Counted from the stretch's first letter, positions 7,778 through 16,536 are shown. The stretch is 64,000 nucleotides of DNA from Anaerolinea sp. (GCA_029975055.1 JARKPU010000005.1:1-64000), one strand, 5' to 3'. Made by a program: numbers and translations. Notes: generated by a model not told the origin, from the sequence alone.

Positions 7778-8275
7778 ATGCCAACCCATTTCAAAGGCGA
7801 CCCGAAGACCGTTCTGGCGCTGGACACTTTCATCAAATTCACCCGCGCCGCCAGCGCGCTGGAAAACCGCCTGGCGCACCACAATGTGCTGGGCGATTTG
7901 ACGATGACCCAGTTCGGCGTGCTCGAGACGCTCTATCACCTCGGTCCGCTTTGCCAGGGGGCGATCAGCTCCAAGCTGCTCAAATCCACCGGCAACATCA
8001 CCCTGGTGCTCGATAACCTCGAGCGGCACGGCCTCGTGCGCCGCGAGCGCGACGCGCAAGACCGCCGCATGGTGAACCTTTCGCTCACCCCCAAAGGCGA
8101 AGAGCTGATCGCGCGCATCTTCCCGCTCCAGGCCGCCATCATCGCCGAAGAATTGGCCGTCCTCGAGCCTGCGGAGCAAGAACTGCTCGGCAGGCTTTGC
8201 AAAAAGCTCGGCCTTGGCAAACAAGCAGATCCAGCCGTTAACCGTACCCTTTCATCGTCCGAAGAACCGCATTAG
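7778..8275 (+). CDS. MarR family transcriptional regulator
   Basis: A 165-residue winged-helix regulator. The core runs LTMTQFGVLETLYHLG, then the recognition region ISSKLLKSTGNITLVLDNLE (about residues 62-81) and the wing RRERDAQDRRMVNLSLT; terminal helices form the dimer interface. GGAG at 7767-7770 precedes the ATG at 7778. It is transcribed from the promoter above and is followed 11 bases later by yceI, whose ribosome site overlaps the marR stop, so the two form an operon. By position it probably represses itself and yceI through the 7748-7766 palindrome. The inducer is unknown; relatives respond to phenolics, oxidants or lipids. Confidence 0.85.
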   Translation: MPTHFKGDPKTVLALDTFIKFTRAASALENRLAHHNVLGDLTMTQFGVLETLYHLGPLCQGAISSKLLKSTGNITLVLDNLERHGLVRRERDAQDRRMVNLSLTPKGEELIARIFPLQAAIIAEELAVLEPAEQELLGRLCKKLGLGKQADPAVNRTLSSSEEPH

Positions 8276-8286
8276 GAGGTAGATTT

Positions 8287-8829
8287 ATGTCCTGGCAGAT
8301 TGACCCCGCCCACACGCACATCCTGTTCACCGCCCGCCACATGATGGTCAGCAAGGTGCGCGGCCTTTTCGAGAAGTTCCACGGCACCGTTTTGCTCGAT
8401 GAAGCGCACCCCGAGAACACCAGCGTGGAGATCGCCATCGAGACCGCCAGCATCAACACCCGCGATGCCCAGCGCGACGCACACCTGCGCTCGGCCGATT
8501 TTTTCAACGCCGAGGTTTACCCTGTCATGACCTTCAAGAGCAAGCGCGTCGAGCGCACGGGCGAGAACTCCGCCCGGTTGATCGGCGACCTGACCATCCG
8601 CGATGTGACCCGCGAAGTGGCGCTCAACGTGGAATTCAACGGCTTCAACAAGAACCCCTGGGGCAAGACGATCGCCGGTTTTGACGCCTCCGCGCGCATC
8701 AACCGCAAGGATTGGGGGCTGGTCTGGAACGTGGCCCTCGAGACAGGCGGCGTGCTGGTCAGCGAGGAGATCGACCTGTCCATCGAGCTGGAGTTGATCA
8801 AAATGACCGAACCCGCCCCCGTGGCGTAG
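8287..8829 (+). CDS. YceI family lipid-binding-like protein
   Basis: A 180-residue YceI protein, a lipocalin-like beta barrel that binds polyisoprenoids or other amphiphiles. Family landmarks are the opening WQIDPAHTHILFTARHMMVSK, VRGLFEKFHGTV, SADFFNAEVYPVMTFKS and GDLTIRDVTREVALNV. There is no signal peptide, so this is a cytoplasmic member. AGGAGG at 8275-8280, overlapping the marR stop, is its ribosome site, so it is co-transcribed with marR and probably derepressed with it. Such MarR-YceI pairs are usually read as a stress or lipid-related response; that is inference here. Confidence 0.88.
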   Translation: MSWQIDPAHTHILFTARHMMVSKVRGLFEKFHGTVLLDEAHPENTSVEIAIETASINTRDAQRDAHLRSADFFNAEVYPVMTFKSKRVERTGENSARLIGDLTIRDVTREVALNVEFNGFNKNPWGKTIAGFDASARINRKDWGLVWNVALETGGVLVSEEIDLSIELELIKMTEPAPVA

Positions 8830-8939
8830 GCAATCCGCGCTTTCGGCCTATCCGCTCGCAGAGTAAAGCGGCCGGTTGCGGCGATGTCTGCCGCAACCGG
8901 CCTCTGTTGTGAACCTGCCGCCCGCCGGAGGGCCCCTCC

Positions 8940-9848
8940 CTACGGGCGGATCACCGCCTGGTTCCCCAGCACCGACCACGAACTCAAGAAGCGGTCAAGC
9001 GAAACGTTGTAGTACAGGTTGTTATCCACGATGGCAACCGTCGAGGCGGTGTAGCCGTTGACGATGACGGTGTGCTCAAAGGGGGCCACGCGCACGGTCT
9101 GGCCGTCGGAGGCGGTGTAATCCACCGCGCGCCCGCCGGCCCACACGCCCCCATACACCCACACCACCACCGGCTCGCCGGAGGCGATCTCTTTGCGCAG
9201 GTCGTCCCAGCTCATCCCGCGCCGGTCTTCCGCCGGAACGCCATAGGCGCGCAGCAGCGCCGCCACCGGCGCAGCGTGCACCCCGTAGGGGTTGGGCGGA
9301 ATCTGCCCCCAGGCCCCCGCCGGGTTGCCCACAAACCCCACCTCGGGGTTATCGCTGCGCGGCAGGCCCCCCAGGAATTCCAGCTCGCCGATGTTCCAGC
9401 CGAAGAACTGCGCCCAATCCACCGCCGAGCGCGATTCGCAGCTCAGGCCCAGGCTCTGCACGTGCCCCACCACACCGCTCACCGAGGCCTCTTCGGGGAT
9501 CTCCGGCTGGGCCGGAGGCGGAGGCGGCGGGGGCGGCTGGGTGTTCGTCGGCTCGGGGGTGAATGTGGCGGTGGGCAGCGGTGTGGGCGTGGCGGTGGGG
9601 GTTGCCGTCGGCGTGGAGGTGTAGGCCGCCGGGCGGAAGGGCGTGCGTGTCGGCGTCGCGGGCGGGCCGCCGCGCTCTGCAACCGTCACAGGCTCATGCG
9701 GGGCCGCCTGCGCAGGCGGCGCAGACGTGAAATCCACCTGGATATACCCCAGCAGCATTCCGGCTGCCCCGGCCGCGCCCACCACGAAGGTGACCGGCAG
9801 CAATACCCATAAAATATTCTTCAACGGTGTCGGCTTCAGCGGTTTCAT
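8940..9848 (-). CDS. Membrane-anchored C39-like cysteine peptidase
   Basis: A 302-residue protein with an N-terminal membrane anchor (ILWVLLPVTFVVGAAGAAGMLLGYI), a low-complexity Pro/Thr/Ala linker (about 60-115) including a run of eight prolines, and a papain-like domain of the C39-like type. The catalytic residues appear as Cys in LSCESRSA, His in PFEHTVIVNGY and Asp/Asn in VAIVDNNLYYN. It acts outside the membrane; the target is unknown. A TACAAT box at 9868-9863 lies 14 bases upstream of the start and no Shine-Dalgarno is visible, so the 5' leader must be very short. It is divergent from the following membrane-protein gene. Confidence 0.75.
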   Translation of the reverse strand: MKPLKPTPLKNILWVLLPVTFVVGAAGAAGMLLGYIQVDFTSAPPAQAAPHEPVTVAERGGPPATPTRTPFRPAAYTSTPTATPTATPTPLPTATFTPEPTNTQPPPPPPPPAQPEIPEEASVSGVVGHVQSLGLSCESRSAVDWAQFFGWNIGELEFLGGLPRSDNPEVGFVGNPAGAWGQIPPNPYGVHAAPVAALLRAYGVPAEDRRGMSWDDLRKEIASGEPVVVWVYGGVWAGGRAVDYTASDGQTVRVAPFEHTVIVNGYTASTVAIVDNNLYYNVSLDRFLSSWSVLGNQAVIRP

Positions 9849-9895
9849 AACGCAATGAGACGATTGTACATGAGATTATCCAATATAATGAACGC

Positions 9896-9967
9896 ATGAG
9901 CGTGCTGGTTGGTTCCGTGCAAGACTCCTGCCACCCGCTTCTATTCATTCCCACGTGCCCGAGGTGA
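9896..9967 (+). CDS. Possible 23-codon upstream ORF coupled to the next gene
   Basis: An ATG six bases after a TATAAT box (9884-9889) opens a short frame, MSVLVGSVQDSCHPLLFIPT and then CPR and a stop at 9965-9967. The GAGGTG that ends it is also the ribosome site of the gene starting at 9972. Translation of this mini-ORF, perhaps on a leaderless transcript, could couple to or tune the membrane protein downstream. There is no homology support and it could be chance. Confidence 0.3.
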   Translation: MSVLVGSVQDSCHPLLFIPTCPR

Positions 9968-9971
9968 TGCG

Positions 9972-11150
9972 ATGCGGCGCAGCTTTTCCATCCCCGTCGT
10001 GGTGTTCCTGCTCGTGCGGGTGAGCATCCTGCTCGCCCTGCCCTATGACGGCCTGCGCGGTTACGGCGATTTCAATCACTTTTACAACCTCGCCGCCCTG
10101 CCCGGGCTGCCCTACCTGCACTATTGGGCCGAGTTCCCGCCGCTCTTCCCCTTCCTCTCGGAGCTTCTCCTGGCCGTTTCCGGCGGGCAGGAGCACATCT
10201 ACAGCTACCTGCTCATCCTGCTGCTCTTCGCCGCCGACCTTGGCAGCCTGCTGCTCTTCTCGCGCCTGGCCGCCCGCCTTGAAGCGCAAACACCCGCCCC
10301 CGCCTGGCGCGCGCTGATCTACGCCGCCATCCTCGGCGGGCTGGCCTACACCTGGTGGTACTTCGACAGCCTGGCGGTGTTTTTCACCCTCCTCGCGCTC
10401 GAGCTTTCCTTCTCGCGCCGCCCGCCCGCCCTGGCGGGCGCCGCGCTGGGGCTGGGCATCCTCACCAAGCTCTTCCCGGCCCTCCTCCTGCCTGCGCTGT
10501 GGCGCTGGCTGCCTGCCCGCCGCGCCGCCTGGGTGAGCGGGGTGGGGCTTGGCCTGGCGATCGCGGTCTATGGCGGTTTGCTGGCTGCTTCGCCGCAATA
10601 CACGCTGGCCTCGCTCCAGTCGCAGGCGGCCAAGGGCTCGTGGGAAACGCCCTGGGCCTTGCTGGACGGCAACTTCGCCACCGGCAACTTTGGCCCCGAG
10701 GTCGAGCGTCTCGACCCGGCCAAAGCCCTTGCACCCATGGGGAACCCGGCGCGCATCCCCGCCTGGGCCGGCCTGCCAGTCTTCGGCGCGCTGGGGTTGC
10801 TGCTCTGGCTGCGTTTCCGGCCCACCGCCCCGCGCGAGGCGCTGGCCTTCGCCGGGCTCACCTGGGTCATCTTCTTGCTCTGGTCGCCCGGCTGGAGCCC
10901 GCAATGGGTGCTCTACCTCGTCCCGCTCATCCTGCTGGCCCTGCCGGAACGCCTGGCGCTGCTGCTGGCGGGCGCCCTGCTGCTGGTGAACCTGCTGGAA
11001 TGGCCGGTGATGCTCTCGCGCGGCTACTTTCAATCCCTGCCGCTCACCATCTTGCTGCGCACGCTGCTCCTGGCGCTGCTGGGCGTGCAGTTCTGGGTCG
11101 AATCGCGCGCGCAACTTCCAGGCCAGCAAAAGCGTATAGAGGGTGGTTAA
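9972..11150 (+). CDS. Polytopic membrane protein, GT-C/DUF2029-like glycosyltransferase
   Basis: A 392-residue integral membrane protein with about ten helices. The first extracytoplasmic loop carries acidic residues (YGDFNHFYNLAAL and HYWAEFPPLFPF), as in polyprenyl-phosphate-sugar dependent GT-C mannosyltransferases, and LGILTKLFPALLLPALW matches the conserved central helix of DUF2029/PIG-M-type enzymes. It probably transfers a sugar from a lipid carrier on the outer face of the membrane. The start at 9972 follows GAGGTG at 9961-9966; an upstream in-frame ATG at 9909 has no ribosome site. It is the first gene after a divergent promoter region and is followed by the TIGR00266 gene. Confidence 0.7.
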   Translation: MRRSFSIPVVVFLLVRVSILLALPYDGLRGYGDFNHFYNLAALPGLPYLHYWAEFPPLFPFLSELLLAVSGGQEHIYSYLLILLLFAADLGSLLLFSRLAARLEAQTPAPAWRALIYAAILGGLAYTWWYFDSLAVFFTLLALELSFSRRPPALAGAALGLGILTKLFPALLLPALWRWLPARRAAWVSGVGLGLAIAVYGGLLAASPQYTLASLQSQAAKGSWETPWALLDGNFATGNFGPEVERLDPAKALAPMGNPARIPAWAGLPVFGALGLLLWLRFRPTAPREALAFAGLTWVIFLLWSPGWSPQWVLYLVPLILLALPERLALLLAGALLLVNLLEWPVMLSRGYFQSLPLTILLRTLLLALLGVQFWVESRAQLPGQQKRIEGG

Positions 11151-11200
11151 TCGTATCCTTCACTTTTGAGTTACCTGAGACCCACGAAAGGAGTCTTCTC

Positions 11201-12007
11201 ATGAGCGATTTCACCAACTCTGCCGGTCAGCGCCTCGACCTGCCCGACCCGGTCGTCACCCTCAGCGGGCGCACCGTCGGCGGCGCCGATTTTCAAATCA
11301 TCGGGACGATCATGCAGGCTATCACCCTGCGCCTGCGCACCGGGCAGGCCTTCTATTCGGAGGTCGGCTCGCTCTCGTGGATGAGCGACGGCATCAAGAT
11401 GGACACCAACCTCGGCTCCGGCGGGCTGCTGGGCGCGCTCGGGCGCGTGGTCACCGGCGAATCGCTCTTCGTCGTCAACTACACTTCCAGCATAGATGGG
11501 GCCGTCGCCACCTTTTCGAGCGACTTCCCCGGCAAGATCATCCCGGTGAACCTGGCGCAGGGGCAGGCGATGATCGCCCAAAAAGATACTTTGCTGGTGG
11601 CCGAAAAGAGCGTCAACCTCTCCATCGCCTTCCAGAAGCGCCTGGGTGCGGGCCTGTTCGGCGGCGAGGGGTTCATCCTGCAAAAATTCGAAGGCCCCGG
11701 CACGTTCTTCGCCTCGTTCGACGGCGAGATCGTCGAATACACCCTCCAGGCGGGCCAGCGCATGCTGGTGGATACCGGCCACCTGGCGATGTTCGAACCC
11801 AGCGTGACCTACGACATCACCATGGTCAAGGGCATCCGCAACCTGATCTTCGGCGGCGAAGGGCTTTTCCTGGTCAGCCTCACCGGGCCTGGGCGCATCT
11901 GGCTGCAGACCATGCCGATGTCCAAGCTGGCGGGGGCGATCCGCAAGTATATGCCCCACGCCGAGGGGAAGGCCTCCGGCCCTGGCGTGAACTTGAATTT
12001 CGGCTAG
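11201..12007 (+). CDS. TIGR00266/AIM24 family protein
   Basis: A 268-residue, all-beta, Gly-rich protein of the TIGR00266 (AIM24-like) family. Hallmarks are QAITLRLRTGQAFYSEVGSL, the Gly-rich GSGGLLGALGRVVTGES, LGAGLFGGEGFILQKFEGPG and a C-terminal GEGLFLVSLTGPGRIWLQTMP. The function of the bacterial family is unknown; it forms a trimeric beta-prism with an internal repeat, visible here as the two GLFGGEGF and IFGGEGLF segments. AAAGGAG at 11187-11193 precedes the start. It is followed by a clear terminator, so it is a single gene or the end of a two-gene unit. Confidence 0.85.
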   Translation: MSDFTNSAGQRLDLPDPVVTLSGRTVGGADFQIIGTIMQAITLRLRTGQAFYSEVGSLSWMSDGIKMDTNLGSGGLLGALGRVVTGESLFVVNYTSSIDGAVATFSSDFPGKIIPVNLAQGQAMIAQKDTLLVAEKSVNLSIAFQKRLGAGLFGGEGFILQKFEGPGTFFASFDGEIVEYTLQAGQRMLVDTGHLAMFEPSVTYDITMVKGIRNLIFGGEGLFLVSLTGPGRIWLQTMPMSKLAGAIRKYMPHAEGKASGPGVNLNFG

Positions 12008-12028
12008 AAAGAACGAACGGCAAAAAAC

Positions 12029-12068
12029 AGCGCCGGCCTCGTCCGATCAACAGGCCGGCGCTTTTTTT
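12029..12068 (+). terminator. Rho-independent terminator after the TIGR00266 gene
   Basis: Perfect 11-base arms AGCGCCGGCCT and AGGCCGGCGCT with a 12-base loop, followed by seven T residues. It also lies between convergent genes, and an A-run on its left gives some activity on the minus strand. Confidence 0.85.
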
Positions 12069-12093
12069 AACGAGCCAACCGCCTTCGAGCGGG

Positions 12094-12984
12094 TCAGCCT
12101 TCCTGCAACTTCACCTGCGCCAGCTGCTCGATGATCTCGATCACGGCAGAGTTATCCAGGTCGCCCAATCCCTGGGCGACCATGGCGTTAAAGAGCTGGC
12201 TGTTCACCGCCGTGACCGGCAGGGGGATGGCAAATTCACGCGCGGTTTCGAGGATGATATTCAGGTCCTTGGCCTGCATGCGCGCCTTGAAGCCCGGCTG
12301 GCGGTTGCCCGCGAACAGGCGCTGCGGCTTCACGTCCAGCGTCCAGCACTGCGCCGCGCCGCGCTTGATGGCCTCCACCACCCTGGCCGGGTCGGCTCCG
12401 GCTTTCTGCGCGAAGATCAATAATTCGCCCATCGCCGCCATCTGCGCCGCCACCATGATCTGGTTGGCCGCTTTGGCGATCTGCCCGGCCCCCGGCCCGC
12501 CGATGTGCGTCACCGTCTTGCCGACGGCCTGAAAGACCGGGCGGGCGATCTCCAGCGCTTCTTGAGGCCCGCCCACCATGATCGTCAGCGTGCCGTCGCG
12601 CGCGCCGATATCCCCGCCGCTCACCGGCGCGTCCAGCGCCAGCACGCCCTTCTCGGCCAGGCGTTCGGCCACCAGCCGCGCCGTGGCGGGCTTGATCGTC
12701 GAGTGATCCACGAAGACCAGCCCCGCGTGCGCGCCCTCGATGACCCCGTCCTTGCCCAGCGCCACGCGCTCCACGTCCGGCGAATCGGGCAGGTTGGTGC
12801 AGACCAGGTCTACCTGCGCGGCCACCTCGGCGGGCGAAAAGGCTGCCACGGCCCCTTCCGCCGCCAGTTCGGCCACCGCCGCGCGGCTGCGGTTGTGCAC
12901 CACCAGCGGGAAGCCTGCCTTGAGAATGTTGCGGGCCATCGACTTGCCCATGATGCCCAATCCAATGAAACCGACTTTGATCAT
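12094..12984 (-). CDS. NAD(P)-dependent beta-hydroxyacid dehydrogenase (GarR/HIBADH-like)
   Basis: A 296-residue member of the 6-phosphogluconate dehydrogenase-like family that oxidises or reduces beta-hydroxyacids such as tartronate semialdehyde or hydroxyisobutyrate. The Rossmann motif is GFIGLGIMGKSMA (residues 6-18), the substrate-binding loop is DHSTIKP and DAPVSGG, and the catalytic lysine is in GAGQIAKAANQ. The C-terminal helical domain ends in the expected KDLNIILE region. The start at 12984 is preferred over upstream in-frame codons because GAGGG lies about six bases before it. The exact substrate cannot be decided. Its upstream neighbour on the same strand is a transposase remnant, so it is probably transcribed alone. 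Confidence 0.85.
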   Translation of the reverse strand: MIKVGFIGLGIMGKSMARNILKAGFPLVVHNRSRAAVAELAAEGAVAAFSPAEVAAQVDLVCTNLPDSPDVERVALGKDGVIEGAHAGLVFVDHSTIKPATARLVAERLAEKGVLALDAPVSGGDIGARDGTLTIMVGGPQEALEIARPVFQAVGKTVTHIGGPGAGQIAKAANQIMVAAQMAAMGELLIFAQKAGADPARVVEAIKRGAAQCWTLDVKPQRLFAGNRQPGFKARMQAKDLNIILETAREFAIPLPVTAVNSQLFNAMVAQGLGDLDNSAVIEIIEQLAQVKLQEG

Positions 12985-13010
12985 GCTGCCCTCACTTGAA
13001 TGGATACTCT

Positions 13011-13235
13011 TCATCCGATTCCCATACCGAAGTAACGCTCCACCAGGCCCATCCATTCCCCTTGAATCGTCTCCCCCGCCGGGGTGAGATGCGCCTCTCC
13101 ATCAATTACCTCCCCAAAGACCGGCTTGCGCCCGTTCATGCAAATCGGAATGAAATAAGCACCCGGTTGCGAATAATCATAATGAACGAGCCTGCGAATC
13201 CCTGGAAATCGCTTCATTTGCGGGTGGGCACCCAA
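13011..13235 (-). pseudogene. Truncated REP-associated tyrosine transposase (RAYT/IS200-like) N-terminus
   Basis: About 74 codons read RRLVHYDYSQPGAYFIPICM, then NGRKPVFGEVIDGEAHLTPAG, the characteristic N-terminal segment of RAYT Y1-type transposases (usual form RLPGYDYSxPGAYFVTICTxxR). The family is about 150-230 residues with a downstream HUH/Tyr catalytic core; here the frame stops after GLVERYFGMGIG, so the catalytic part is missing. It lies directly against the kdpE stop. It is a dead remnant, but matters because REP-like palindromes occur at several places in this window. Confidence 0.7.
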
Positions 13236-13925
13236 TCACTTATACTGCAGCCGGTACCCCACCCCCGGCTCGGTGAGAACGTACTGCGGCTGGTCGGGGT
13301 TGGGTTCGATCTTGCGGCGCAGATTGCTGATATTCACCCGCAGCAGGTGCGCCTCTTCCTCATACGCCGCGCCCCACACCTGCCGGAGGAGCTGTTTATG
13401 CGTCATCACTTTGCCGGCGTTCTGCACCAGGGCGCGCAGCAGGTCATACTCGGTCGGGGTCAGCGCCACACGCTCGCCTTTCAAGGCCACCTCGCGGCGC
13501 GCCAGGTCAACGCGCAGGTCATCCACCTCATAGACCGGTTCATCGCTGGCGTGCACGCTGTGGCGCATCGCCACGCGGATGCGCGCCAGCAGCTCGCCCA
13601 TCCCAAACGGCTTGGTGAGGTAATCGTCGGCCCCGGCATCCAGCGCTGCCACCTTGTCGTCTTCGCGGTCGCGCACCGAGAGGATCAGGATAGGCAGCTT
13701 GCTCCACTCGCGCAGGCGGCGCACCACCTCCACGCCGTCCAGGTCGGGCAGGCCCAGGTCGAGGATCACCAGGTCGAGCCGCTCGCGCACGGCCTCGCGC
13801 AGCGCCTCCTCACCCGAGGCCGCTTCCAGCACCGTATAACCGCGCGCCGTCAACGACGTGTGCAAATAACGCCGGATGGCGCGCTCGTCATCCACCACCA
13901 GGATGCGCAACCCCGTTTCTTCCAT
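13236..13925 (-). CDS. kdpE: OmpR-family response regulator, KdpE-like
   Basis: A 229-residue response regulator. The receiver has the acidic pocket in LVVDDE, the phosphoacceptor Asp in LVILDLGLPDLDG (about residue 54) and the conserved Lys in ADDYLTKPF. The C-terminal winged helix has ALTPTEYDLLRALV and the recognition segment HLLRVNISNLRRKIEPNP, ending GVGYRLQ. TTAGGAGGAG precedes the start at 13925. The gene follows kdpD by ten bases on the same strand, so sensor and regulator are co-expressed. In other bacteria KdpDE controls the KdpFABC K+ ATPase; no kdpFABC is seen within reach, so the targets here are open. Confidence 0.88.
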   Translation of the reverse strand: MEETGLRILVVDDERAIRRYLHTSLTARGYTVLEAASGEEALREAVRERLDLVILDLGLPDLDGVEVVRRLREWSKLPILILSVRDREDDKVAALDAGADDYLTKPFGMGELLARIRVAMRHSVHASDEPVYEVDDLRVDLARREVALKGERVALTPTEYDLLRALVQNAGKVMTHKQLLRQVWGAAYEEEAHLLRVNISNLRRKIEPNPDQPQYVLTEPGVGYRLQYK

Positions 13926-13935
13926 GACGCTCCTC

Positions 13936-16536
13936 CTAAGCCGCTTCCTCTGCCTGAAGCGGCAGCGTGAAAGACACATTTGCCCCGCCCCCCGAGCGGT
14001 TTTCGGCCCAAATGCGCCCGCCGTGCACTTCGATGATCCCGCGGCAGATCGAAAGCCCCAGCCCCGTGCCTCCCACACCGTCGGGGCGCTGCACGCGGTA
14101 GAACTTGCCAAAAATCCGCTCCAGGTCGTCCGGCGGGATGCCCAGCCCCCGGTCGCCCACCGTGATGCGCAATTCACGGCCCACCACGGCGGCGGTCACT
14201 TCGATCTCGCTGCCCGCGGGCGAGTACTTGGCGGCATTATCGAGCAGGTTGAAGAGCACCTGCACGATCAAGACGAAATCCACCGCCACGGGGGGCAAAT
14301 CGGCAGGGATGCGGGTGACGAGCGGCCGCCCGGCCAGTTGCCTGCCGGCCTGCACGAGCGCCGAACCGATCAAATCCTGCACGTCGCTCAGGCGCTTGCG
14401 CACGCGCATGGCCCCGGCCTCGAGGCGGGTCATATCCAGCAGGTTGCCCACCAGCCGGTTGAGCCGGTCGGCCTCCTCGTCTGCGTTTTCGAGCAGGTCG
14501 AGGCGGGCGGCAGGCTCGAGTTTTTCTCCGGCCTGTTCGGCTTCCAGCAGGCTCGAAATGGCCCCGCTGACGGTGGAAAGCGGTGTGCGCAGGTCGTGCG
14601 AGATCGAATTGAGCAGCGCGGCCTGCAGCTTCTCGGTCGTCTGCAGGATGGCCGCCTGCTGTGCCTGTTCGTTGAGGCGGGCGCGCTCGATCGCCAGCGC
14701 GGCCAGGCTGTCGAAACCCTCCAGCAATTCACGCTGGTCGGGCGCGAGGAACTGGTCCGGCTCATGGGGGGCCACGGCCAGCACGCCCACCGCGCCGGTT
14801 CGCGTTTCGAGGGGCAGGCAGCGCGCCTGCGCCCCGGGCAGCGTATCGGTGCCCGCCCCGGCCGGCTGGCGGTTCGCGAACGCCCATTCGGCGGCCGCCA
14901 GGTCGGTGGGGCTCAAGGTCATCTCCGGCGAGGCGGCCCTGACGGCCAGGCGGCCCACTTCCGGCAGCAGCACCGCCGCCGAGCAGTTAAAAGTCTGGCC
15001 CACATGCCGGGTGACGGCGCCCAGCATTTCATCCAGGGTCAGGGCCACGGTCAGGTCACGGCTGAGCGCGTTCAGCGACGCCGATTGGATCTCACGCCGC
15101 CGCGCGGCCCGCACCTGCGCCCGCAGCCAGCCGGTAAGCGTGCCCACCACCAGCCCGGTCGCCAGCAGCCCGCCCAGAGTCACCAGGTGCCGTGCCCCCT
15201 CAGGCACCAGGAGGAGCGTCGGCTCGTCAAACAGCCAGGCAAACACCCCCGTAGAAAGCAGCGCCGCCAGGATGCTCGGCCCCCGCCCCAGCAGTGCGGC
15301 CGCCAGCATCACCCCGGCCAGGTAAAACATGACCAGGTTGGATGGCACAAACCAGCGCTGCAGCCACAACCCGAGCAGCGTGATAAGCCCGATCAGCCCG
15401 GCCGCCAGCAGGTAGCTGCGCAGCGGGGCGCGCAGCCCCCGCAGAAACGGCGCCGCCAGGCCCGGCTGGGCGCGGCGGTCTTCGTCGCTGATCACATACA
15501 CATCCATGTTGCCGCAGCGGTCCAGCAGCCGGTCCACCCGCGAGCCGTGCATCAGTTCCAGCCAGCGCGAGCGGCGCGGTTTGCCGATGACAATGCGGGT
15601 CACGTTCTGCGTGCGGGCGAAATCGAGCAGCGCTTCCACCACCGATTCCCCCGTCAGCATCACCGGGCGCGCGCCCATCTCTTCGGCCACGCGCAGGTTA
15701 TGCAGCACGCGTGCGCGCTCTGCGGCTTCGATCTGCAAATGGCGCGGGGTCTCCACGAAGACCACAAACCACTCTGCGTGGATGGCCTCGGCCATCCGCC
15801 GCCCCGCGCGGATCAGCCGGTCGCCGATGGGGTGCGTGCCCAGGCAGACCATCACCCGCTCGGCCGCGGGCCACGGCCCCTGGATGGCCTGGTCGGCCAT
15901 GTAATCGCGCATGTCGAGGTCAACGCGCTCGGCCGTCTCGCGCAAGGCCATCTGGCGCAGGGCTGCCAGCTCGCCGATGCGCGTGGAAGCGCCCACCGCG
16001 GGCGTTTTGCCGTCCTGCAGGCGCTGGAGCAGCTCTTCGGGCGGCAGGTCCACCATCTCCAGCTCATCGGCCTCGTCCACCAGCCCGTCGGGCACCGTCT
16101 CCACCACCCGCAGCCCGGTGATCTGCTGGACGATATCGTTCAGGCTTTCCAGGCTCTGCACGTTCAGGGTGGTATAGACCCCGATGCCTGCCTGGAGCAG
16201 CTCGAGCACATCCTGGTAGCGGTGGGTATGGCGGGAGCCCGGCACGTTTTGATGCGCCAGGTCGTCCACCAGCGCCAGTTGCGGCCTGCGGCGCAGCACC
16301 GCATCAATGTCCATCTCCTGCGGGCCGCCCTCCACGGTTGCCCGCCCGGCGATGCGTTCCAGCCCGCTCACCAGCGCGTCGGTGGCCGATTGCCGGTAGG
16401 TCTCCACCCAGGCGGCAACCACGTCCAAGCCTTCGGCCTTGCGGTCGAGCCCGGCCTGCAGCATGGCATAGGTCTTGCCGACGCCGTCGGCATACCCCAG
16501 GAAGATCTTCAGCTTTCCGCGCGGAGCAGGTTCCAT
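13936..16536 (-). CDS. kdpD: KdpD-like sensor histidine kinase
   Basis: An 866-residue sensor with full KdpD architecture: N-terminal KdpD domain (1-210) with a Walker A variant GYADGVGKTYAML (usual GAAPGVGKT) and LALVDDLAHQN (usual VDELAHTN), a Usp-like domain (about 235-360, VCLGTHP and IVIGKPRRSRW), four close membrane helices (about 370-480), a GAF domain, the HisKA box NSISHDLRTPLSTVSG, and HATPase boxes FNLLDNAAKYS and VGDRGLGIPPDDLERIFGKF. It senses K+ or ionic/c-di-AMP state in relatives. A TATAAT at 16551-16546 lies nine bases before the ATG and no Shine-Dalgarno is present, so the mRNA may be leaderless. It heads the kdpD-kdpE unit. Confidence 0.9.
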   Translation of the reverse strand: MEPAPRGKLKIFLGYADGVGKTYAMLQAGLDRKAEGLDVVAAWVETYRQSATDALVSGLERIAGRATVEGGPQEMDIDAVLRRRPQLALVDDLAHQNVPGSRHTHRYQDVLELLQAGIGVYTTLNVQSLESLNDIVQQITGLRVVETVPDGLVDEADELEMVDLPPEELLQRLQDGKTPAVGASTRIGELAALRQMALRETAERVDLDMRDYMADQAIQGPWPAAERVMVCLGTHPIGDRLIRAGRRMAEAIHAEWFVVFVETPRHLQIEAAERARVLHNLRVAEEMGARPVMLTGESVVEALLDFARTQNVTRIVIGKPRRSRWLELMHGSRVDRLLDRCGNMDVYVISDEDRRAQPGLAAPFLRGLRAPLRSYLLAAGLIGLITLLGLWLQRWFVPSNLVMFYLAGVMLAAALLGRGPSILAALLSTGVFAWLFDEPTLLLVPEGARHLVTLGGLLATGLVVGTLTGWLRAQVRAARRREIQSASLNALSRDLTVALTLDEMLGAVTRHVGQTFNCSAAVLLPEVGRLAVRAASPEMTLSPTDLAAAEWAFANRQPAGAGTDTLPGAQARCLPLETRTGAVGVLAVAPHEPDQFLAPDQRELLEGFDSLAALAIERARLNEQAQQAAILQTTEKLQAALLNSISHDLRTPLSTVSGAISSLLEAEQAGEKLEPAARLDLLENADEEADRLNRLVGNLLDMTRLEAGAMRVRKRLSDVQDLIGSALVQAGRQLAGRPLVTRIPADLPPVAVDFVLIVQVLFNLLDNAAKYSPAGSEIEVTAAVVGRELRITVGDRGLGIPPDDLERIFGKFYRVQRPDGVGGTGLGLSICRGIIEVHGGRIWAENRSGGGANVSFTLPLQAEEAA

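Noticed and set aside
13011-13235. Intact small transposase gene
   Set aside because: Only the N-terminal third of the RAYT family is present and the catalytic Tyr/HUH region is missing.
13236-16536. PhoB/PhoR pair for the nearby pst operon
   Set aside because: The sensor has the full KdpD and Usp-like N-terminal domains, which PhoR lacks, so it is KdpDE.
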